A DNA stretch of 27,651 bases from Delta-02 sp964513565 (GTDB taxonomy: Bacteria; Desulfobacterota; Syntrophorhabdia; Syntrophorhabdales; Syntrophorhabdaceae), in assembly GCA_964513565.1 (NCBI GenBank), contig CAZENE010000041.1, positions 1 through 27,651 of the forward strand, read 5' to 3'. Shown here piece by piece: positions 22,693 through 27,651 of the stretch (position 1 is its first letter; each line of letters opens with the position of its first letter). Made by a program: the position numbers and the translations under genes. Below the pieces are notes generated by a model that had not been told where the DNA came from, made no database searches, and worked only from the letters and a program-made list of their open reading frames with translations.

Positions 22693-24513
22693 GTGTGCGG
22701 AATCGTAGGATACCAGGGTAGGGAAGGGGCGTGTGATATTCTTATCGATGCGTTGAGGCGACTCGAATACAGGGGATATGATTCTGCGGGAATTGCCATA
22801 TTGCAGGACGGGTCCGTAAAGATCGCCCGGAAGCGAGGCAAGGTCAGCGACCTCTGCAATGTCGTCTGCAATGAGAATTTCGAGGGATCTATGGGGCTTG
22901 CGCACACGCGCTGGGCCACGCACGGGGTCCCGTCGGAACGGAATGCGCATCCCCATAAAGTGGGCGATATCACGGTGGTCCACAACGGTATAATAGAGAA
23001 TTACCTGGAATTGAAGGAATCGTTGAAAGGCGATGGCAGGCTATTTTTCTCTGACACGGACACCGAGGTCATTCCCCATCTTATCGTTCAACATCTCGAG
23101 AAGGGAAACGATTTCGAAGGCGCGGTCAGGCAAGCTTTGAAAAGGCTCAGGGGTTCATACGCTATAGGGGTCATGAAAGATGGCTCAGATATCCTGATCG
23201 CTGCAAAGAAGGAAAGTCCGCTCCTCATAGGAGTGGGCGATAATGAGTTCCTTATAGCCAGTGACGCGCCTGCCATTATCAACAGGACGAACCGTTTTAT
23301 TTTCCTCGAAGATAACGACATCGTCACCCTGACCGGCGGGACATTGAAAATTACCGATCTGGAAGGCAAAACCGTGGACCGTGAGTTGAGGACGGTCCAA
23401 TGGACGGGGGCCATGGCGGAAAAAGGCGGATACAGGCATTTTATGCTCAAAGAGATCTTTGAACAGCCCCGCGCGCTTTCGGAGACCCTCATCGGGAGGA
23501 TACGGGAAGAGGACGGAGAGGTCGTGTTCGACGATCTTGCCCTTCCGGACATATCGAAGATCAGGAAGATATGGATGCTTGCCTGCGGCACATCCTATCA
23601 CGCATGCCTGATCGGTAAAATAATGTTTGAAGCTAATTTGCGGATACCCGTCGAAACCGACATAGCATCGGAGTTTCGTTACCGAGATCCCATTCTCGAT
23701 AAGGACGACCTGGTCATTTTGGTATCGCAATCGGGTGAAACTGCGGACACGATCGCGGCGATGAAGGAGGTAAAGAAGAGGGGACTTCACACGCTGGCAA
23801 TCTGCAATGTTGTCGGGAGCACGCTATCCCGTGAGTCCGACAGTGTCATCTATACACATGCAGGGCCGGAGATCGGGGTCGCATCCACGAAGGCCTTTAC
23901 AACTCAGATCGCGGTTTTCTTTCTGCTCATGCTTTATCTTGGCAAATTGAAAGGAACCCTCGACAGTGATGATATCAGGAGGCATTTGACCGAGATCAAG
24001 AAACTTCCTCATAGTATCACAAGGATACTCGAGTCAAGTGCGGTGATCGAGGAGATCGCCCAGGCAAACATGTATTACAGGCACTTTCTCTACCTCGGCC
24101 GCGGCATCAACTTTCCGACAGTCCTCGAAGGAGCATTAAAGCTCAAAGAGATATCTTACATCCACGCGGAGGCATATGCCGCCGGTGAGATGAAGCACGG
24201 GCCTATCGCCCTCATCGATGAAAATATGCCCATAGTTGCAGTCTCACCAAAAGACCAGACATACAAGAAGACCTGCTCCAACATAGAGGAGGTCATCACA
24301 CGCCGGGGAAAGGTATTTCTGTTTACCGACACATTCGACCATGACATGGCGTCAAAGGCCAATGCCATATTTGTTGTCCCTGAAACCATCTACGAACTCC
24401 AGCCCGTACTTGCGATAGTTCCGCTTCAGTTGATGGCATATCACATGGCGAACTATCTCGGAACTGACGTGGACCAGCCTAGGAACTTGGCGAAGAGTGT
24501 TACCGTAGAATAA
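22693..24513 (+). CDS. glmS: Glucosamine-6-phosphate synthase (isomerising)
   Basis: 606 aa. Start GTG 22693 has GGGAGGAG 7-9 bases upstream and places the catalytic Cys at position 2 (CGIVGYQG). The glutaminase pocket is complete (HTRWATHG, HNGIIEN, SDTDTEV). Two SIS isomerase domains follow (LACGTSYHACLIGK, SQSGETADT, GRGINFPTVLEGALKLKEISYIHAEAYAAGEMKHGPIALI) and the end is DQPRNLAKSVTVE. It makes glucosamine-6-phosphate from fructose-6-phosphate and glutamine, the first step to UDP-GlcNAc. It lies next to glmU and probably shares a transcript. Its intact Cys2 contrasts with the Ser2 of the PurF-like protein at 7560-8888. Confidence 0.97.
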   Translation: MCGIVGYQGREGACDILIDALRRLEYRGYDSAGIAILQDGSVKIARKRGKVSDLCNVVCNENFEGSMGLAHTRWATHGVPSERNAHPHKVGDITVVHNGIIENYLELKESLKGDGRLFFSDTDTEVIPHLIVQHLEKGNDFEGAVRQALKRLRGSYAIGVMKDGSDILIAAKKESPLLIGVGDNEFLIASDAPAIINRTNRFIFLEDNDIVTLTGGTLKITDLEGKTVDRELRTVQWTGAMAEKGGYRHFMLKEIFEQPRALSETLIGRIREEDGEVVFDDLALPDISKIRKIWMLACGTSYHACLIGKIMFEANLRIPVETDIASEFRYRDPILDKDDLVILVSQSGETADTIAAMKEVKKRGLHTLAICNVVGSTLSRESDSVIYTHAGPEIGVASTKAFTTQIAVFFLLMLYLGKLKGTLDSDDIRRHLTEIKKLPHSITRILESSAVIEEIAQANMYYRHFLYLGRGINFPTVLEGALKLKEISYIHAEAYAAGEMKHGPIALIDENMPIVAVSPKDQTYKKTCSNIEEVITRRGKVFLFTDTFDHDMASKANAIFVVPETIYELQPVLAIVPLQLMAYHMANYLGTDVDQPRNLAKSVTVE

Positions 24514-24556
24514 AGGCCGTAGAAGAAAACGTAAATCGATAAGGTATGATCCGGAT

Positions 24557-24615
24557 ACGTAGGTAACACCTACGTGGGGTGCTGCTGAATGATATAAAAA
24601 GTGTTACCCTGTAAC
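24557..24615 (+). repeat. Overlapping inverted repeats between glmS and the cyclase gene
   Basis: ACGTAGGT/ACCTACGT (24557-24564 and 24568-24575) forms a tight hairpin with an AAC loop. GGTAACAC (24562-24569) also pairs with GTGTTACC (24601-24608). The two stems share bases and exclude each other. A third small stem, GTTAC/GTAAC (24603-24615), overlaps the second. The spacer is convergent, so they may be 3'-end stems for both glmS and the cyclase. Nothing else is seen in 24514-24695. Confidence 0.5.
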
Positions 24616-24695
24616 CGGAATATTTCTTACCTATCTCTCCGTTCGAACAGAATAAGAACAAAAAAGCACTTTACGATTCAAGTTATACGATTTAC

Positions 24696-26672
24696 TTATT
24701 CTGCGCGAATGATAGCGAAGAGGATTTCCACGATCTGGGGATCGTAATATCCTTTGTCAGTATTTTTTCGTATCTCATTCAGCGCAAGGCGGACATCCCA
24801 GGGTCCGCGATAGGGACGCCAGGAAGTCATAGCACTGAAATCTTCGGCAAGAGCGGTTATCCGTGCCCCGATCGGTATCTCTTCACCCTTCAACCCGTCC
24901 GGGTACCCAGTCCCATTCCACAGTTCGTGGTGGTGTCTCACTATCTCAAGGAGTTGTTCATCCATATACCCGAGCCGTTTCAGAGATGCAACACTTTCGA
25001 GGACATATTTTTCCACAAATTTTACCTCGTGGTCGGTAAGGCTCGCCTGGCGGTTAAGGATGTGATGGGAGACCGCCTCTTTGCCGATATCCTGCAGATA
25101 TCCGGCCTGGAGTATGATCGATTTCAGTTCTTCGTTAAGGTTAAGCCTGTCTGCCAGTATATAGGAAAGCATCCCGACCATATGTCCCCGGCCAACGGAG
25201 CCATCCAACGACTCGACCGCAAGAATGAGATCAGCGGGCAGCTTTATGGACTCCTCCACCGGGCGATACTTTTCGGCCAGAGCGGCGGGGATTATGTTAT
25301 GATCATGCCAACGGCTCTTTAATCCCTTGATCTCATAGACAGCTATCTTGTGAAGCTTGCCCTTTAATTGAAATTTCTCGAATTCGTCCTTTTTGAGGTT
25401 GGCGTCGGCATAGGCAAGCCTGATCTCGGTGGAATCGGGGTCAAGCACGAGCGCTTTCTCAAAACAGGCTATTGCGGCTGACGCGTCATGAAGGCCGAAG
25501 TGGGCTTTCCCCATCTGGAACAGAAGCTCGGCGCTTTCTCCTTTTTGTGCGAGGACCGCTTCGAACGCTGCAAGCTCTTCAAGGTGCGTCTTGTCCGACT
25601 TCCGGCTGTAACCCATGTTGCGAAGCTTGACCACATTGGCAAAAGGCTCGACCAGTTTGTATGTGAACTCATCGACGTATACTTTCTCCGGCTGGCATAT
25701 CTCTTCGAGGCGCTTGGCAACATTTACCCTGTCCCCGATGGCGCTGTATGCCTGCCGATGGACCCCCATCATCCCGACAATGGTATACCCCGTTGCGATG
25801 CCGATGCGGAGCTTCCACGGCAGTCCGATCTCCTTCATTTTCTGTTGCATTTTCGTGGCGGCGATAACAGCCATCAGGGCATGCTGCTCATAATCGATAG
25901 GCGCTCCGAATTCGACCATGACACCGTCGCCCATGTACTTGTCTATATGACCTCGGAACAGTTCAATAATAGGTTCGATATGGCCGATGAACCGGTTGAG
26001 TTCGTCGAGAACGATATCTGGAGGGTTCTGGTCGGAATAGGTCGTGAAATCTGTAAGATCGCAGAACATAATGCTGATCTCGCGCTTCTCGATCCTGAGC
26101 TTGCCCTCGGTGGCAAGTTTGGCAACGACCGGGTCCATTGTCGTATAGAGAGTTTTTTCGACCTTCTCCTTCATTTCCTCGGCAACACGGCTGCGCTTTA
26201 ATTCCTCGTACAGGCGCCGTGTTTCCTCGAACCCCCTGGCCAGTTTTTCCTGCAGCGACCCGATGCCTGCGCTCGTCAGTACGAGGAAGCCGCCCCATAT
26301 TATTATCATGATCAACGTGCTTGTCACCGTTCCGCCGACCGTGAACCATTCGGGCCGCATAATCGCCGTCACGGCGACAATGACGATTATATTGAGGCAC
26401 GCATATAAAGCCTTGCGCCTCCCGAGGATATAGGCGGCGAGGAGAACCGGCAGATAGAAGAGATTAAGGAAGGCGAATCTATAGGGCAGTATAAAAAAGA
26501 TAGCGCATACAATGAGGGCAATGATCAGGACGAATGCCAGTTCGAGATTTCGGATAACGAAGCTGCGCAGCCGCAGCGCAAACGTTATTCCCAGTTCATG
26601 GGGAGGGTTGTAATCCGTATCATCGAGAAAGCTCTTTTTTATGTCGCTTTTTTTCTCCTGATCGTCGCGCAT
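24696..26672 (-). CDS. Membrane class III cyclase fused to TPR and degenerate HD-GYP domain
   Basis: 658 aa. Four membrane helices lie near 45-62, 66-83, 88-105 and 118-135, then a coiled coil (about 140-175). The class III adenylate/guanylate cyclase domain (195-350) has the metal Asp D205 and D249 (CDLTDFT, KYMGDG), Lys245, and N317/R321 in GDRVNVAKRLE, so cyclase activity is likely. A short TPR region (380-435) follows. The end (480-658) is HD-GYP-like: HHHELWNGTGYPDG is kept, but the HD pair reads QD (Q527-D528 in YLQDIGK) and the ADVFDAL segment reads AEDFSAM. A c-di-GMP phosphodiesterase with this loss is unlikely to work, so a binding or sensing role is the better guess. It would make cAMP in response to an unknown membrane or partner signal. 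Confidence 0.92.
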   Translation of the reverse strand: MRDDQEKKSDIKKSFLDDTDYNPPHELGITFALRLRSFVIRNLELAFVLIIALIVCAIFFILPYRFAFLNLFYLPVLLAAYILGRRKALYACLNIIVIVAVTAIMRPEWFTVGGTVTSTLIMIIIWGGFLVLTSAGIGSLQEKLARGFEETRRLYEELKRSRVAEEMKEKVEKTLYTTMDPVVAKLATEGKLRIEKREISIMFCDLTDFTTYSDQNPPDIVLDELNRFIGHIEPIIELFRGHIDKYMGDGVMVEFGAPIDYEQHALMAVIAATKMQQKMKEIGLPWKLRIGIATGYTIVGMMGVHRQAYSAIGDRVNVAKRLEEICQPEKVYVDEFTYKLVEPFANVVKLRNMGYSRKSDKTHLEELAAFEAVLAQKGESAELLFQMGKAHFGLHDASAAIACFEKALVLDPDSTEIRLAYADANLKKDEFEKFQLKGKLHKIAVYEIKGLKSRWHDHNIIPAALAEKYRPVEESIKLPADLILAVESLDGSVGRGHMVGMLSYILADRLNLNEELKSIILQAGYLQDIGKEAVSHHILNRQASLTDHEVKFVEKYVLESVASLKRLGYMDEQLLEIVRHHHELWNGTGYPDGLKGEEIPIGARITALAEDFSAMTSWRPYRGPWDVRLALNEIRKNTDKGYYDPQIVEILFAIIRAE

Positions 26673-26845
26673 CAGCTAGCTTCCACCATCGCTTTTCAAT
26701 TTTTCCCCCCGGACAGTTTTTTTGTTAATATCACGCCATCCGGTTTTTGTCAATTATGTTATTAGAATACAGATTATATTATACAAAGTTGCATTGAATT
26801 TCGTTGCAATTAGTTTTAACCTATGGAATATTGTAAAGTTCAAAC

Positions 26846-27490
26846 ATGGATCTCTTAAGCAACCTCCCCGGACTCATTGGTATTCTCTTCAAAAATCCCA
26901 TAATCTTTGTCCTGGTCTTCCCCATCCTGGTTTTTTCTCTCGTCGTTCATGAGGTGGCTCATGGATGGGTCGCCTCCCTGATGGGTGACCTGACCGCCAA
27001 ATGGTACGGCAGACTGACCTTGAACCCCCTCAAGCACCTTGACCCTTTCGGGACCCTTGCCTTATTATTCTTCGGTTTTGGCTGGGCGCGGCCGGTGCCG
27101 GTCAACTATCTCAACTTCCGGGACGTGAGAAAGGGTATTTTCTTTGTGTCGGTGGCGGGTGTCACCGCGAACTTCCTATTTGCCTTTCTGGCCCTTCTGA
27201 TCAGCAGGCTGACTTTGTCCTATAATGTACCGCTATTGCACAGTGCGCTGGGGATCATTGCATACATCAATATATTGCTCGCGGCATTCAACGTCATTCC
27301 GATACCTCCGCTTGACGGCTCGAAGGTACTTATGTCGTTCCTTCCCAATCAGTACCGATATTCCCTGGAGCGGCTCGAACCTTACGGAATGTTCATTATA
27401 ATCGGGCTTCTTTATATCGGGGTGCTAAATCCCGTCATACGGTTATTTCAGTCGATCATCCTTGGCGTAATTCATATATTTCTGCCCTGA
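26846..27490 (+). CDS. Site-2-protease-like M50 family membrane metalloprotease
   Basis: 214 aa, with several membrane helices. The zinc motif HEVAHGWVA is about a third of the way from the start of helix two. NPLKHLDPFGTL follows, and the second metal-site motif is NVIPIPPLDGSKVL. This is the short M50B form without PDZ domains. It cuts substrates within the membrane, often anti-sigma factors or other regulators. No clear ribosome site precedes ATG 26846; the 173-base AT-rich gap (26673-26845) may hold its promoter, and TTGCA/TGCAA half sites at about 26788-26808 could be an operator, but neither is certain. The gene stands alone before the tRNA. Confidence 0.9.
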   Translation: MDLLSNLPGLIGILFKNPIIFVLVFPILVFSLVVHEVAHGWVASLMGDLTAKWYGRLTLNPLKHLDPFGTLALLFFGFGWARPVPVNYLNFRDVRKGIFFVSVAGVTANFLFAFLALLISRLTLSYNVPLLHSALGIIAYINILLAAFNVIPIPPLDGSKVLMSFLPNQYRYSLERLEPYGMFIIIGLLYIGVLNPVIRLFQSIILGVIHIFLP

Positions 27491-27549
27491 TTACAACTTC
27501 GTCCGCGGCGCATCCCAAGCTCTTTGTATCCTGGGCATCCTGATTGCCC

Positions 27550-27578
27550 TTGACTTTGGAATGTTTATTCTATATTTT
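27550..27578 (+). promoter_or_regulatory. Promoter of the tRNA gene
   Basis: TTGACT (27550-27555), a 17-base spacer, then TATTTT (27573-27578). The expected start would be about 7 bases before the tRNA. The -35 is near consensus and the spacing is ideal. Confidence 0.6.
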
Positions 27579-27592
27579 ATCTATCATTCGAT

Positions 27593-27651
<59 letters not shown>

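Noticed and set aside
25488..26201. Long plus-strand open frame (237 codons) inside the cyclase gene
   Set aside because: It is a mirror of the cyclase coding frame, with no recognisable domain or ribosome site. Similar shadows at 17864-18592 (+) and 21615-22466 (-) were left out for the same reason.

Overview
The window looks like chromosomal DNA of an anaerobic, Gram-negative bacterium that uses selenium. It is most like a Desulfobacterota/Deltaproteobacteria-type genome; a syntroph-like lineage is my guess and cannot be settled from the sequence alone. The clues are a selenocysteine-containing formate dehydrogenase, a YedF/desulfurase/DUF3343 selenium-sulfur gene trio, rubrerythrin, TatA-TatC, a LolB-like lipoprotein, an outer-membrane beta-barrel relic, and adjacent glmU-glmS. 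Coding is dense on both strands. I see no IS element, phage genes, integrase or CRISPR array.

Layout. 1-3.8 kb (+): the tail of an upstream gene, a 64-aa protein, a selenoprotein formate dehydrogenase alpha subunit whose in-frame UGA at 1561 is followed by a SECIS-like hairpin, and an FmdE-type zinc-ribbon protein. 3.8-6.7 kb (+): a Nudix hydrolase, an unknown 145-aa protein, a dodecin and an FAD oxidoreductase with a C-terminal Rieske domain. 6.7-7.3 kb (-): a decayed outer-membrane protein gene. 7.6-8.9 kb (-): a PurF-like protein whose N-terminal nucleophile is Ser and whose PRPP site is altered. 9.1-11.05 kb (+): YedF, a class V aminotransferase/desulfurase and DUF3343. 11.2-12.6 kb (+): three tandem Hsp20 genes ending at a hairpin terminator.

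12.9-19.5 kb (-) reads as one operon in the order nitrilase-like protein (catalytic Cys replaced by Ser), a 56-aa Cys-rich protein with a GTG start, argS, lepB, a TPR lipoprotein-partner protein, a LolB/DUF4292-like lipoprotein and a DUF362 ferredoxin. 19.8-20.4 kb (-): rubrerythrin. 20.5-24.5 kb (+): tatA/B, tatC, a shortened glmU and glmS. 24.7-26.7 kb (-): a membrane class III cyclase fused to TPR and a degenerate HD-GYP domain. 26.8-27.5 kb (+): an M50 membrane protease, followed by the first part of an initiator tRNA-Met that runs off the window end.

How they work together. The formate dehydrogenase and the YedF trio both point to selenium use, although selA, selB, selC and selD are not here. 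GlmU and GlmS are consecutive parts of UDP-GlcNAc supply, but GlmU lacks its acetyltransferase half, so GlcN-1-P acetylation must come from elsewhere. Several proteins keep a family fold while losing a key residue: PurF-like, nitrilase-like, FmdE-like, the HD-GYP domain and dodecin. These are the most worthwhile targets for follow-up. I did not find a clearly new multi-gene defence or mobile system.
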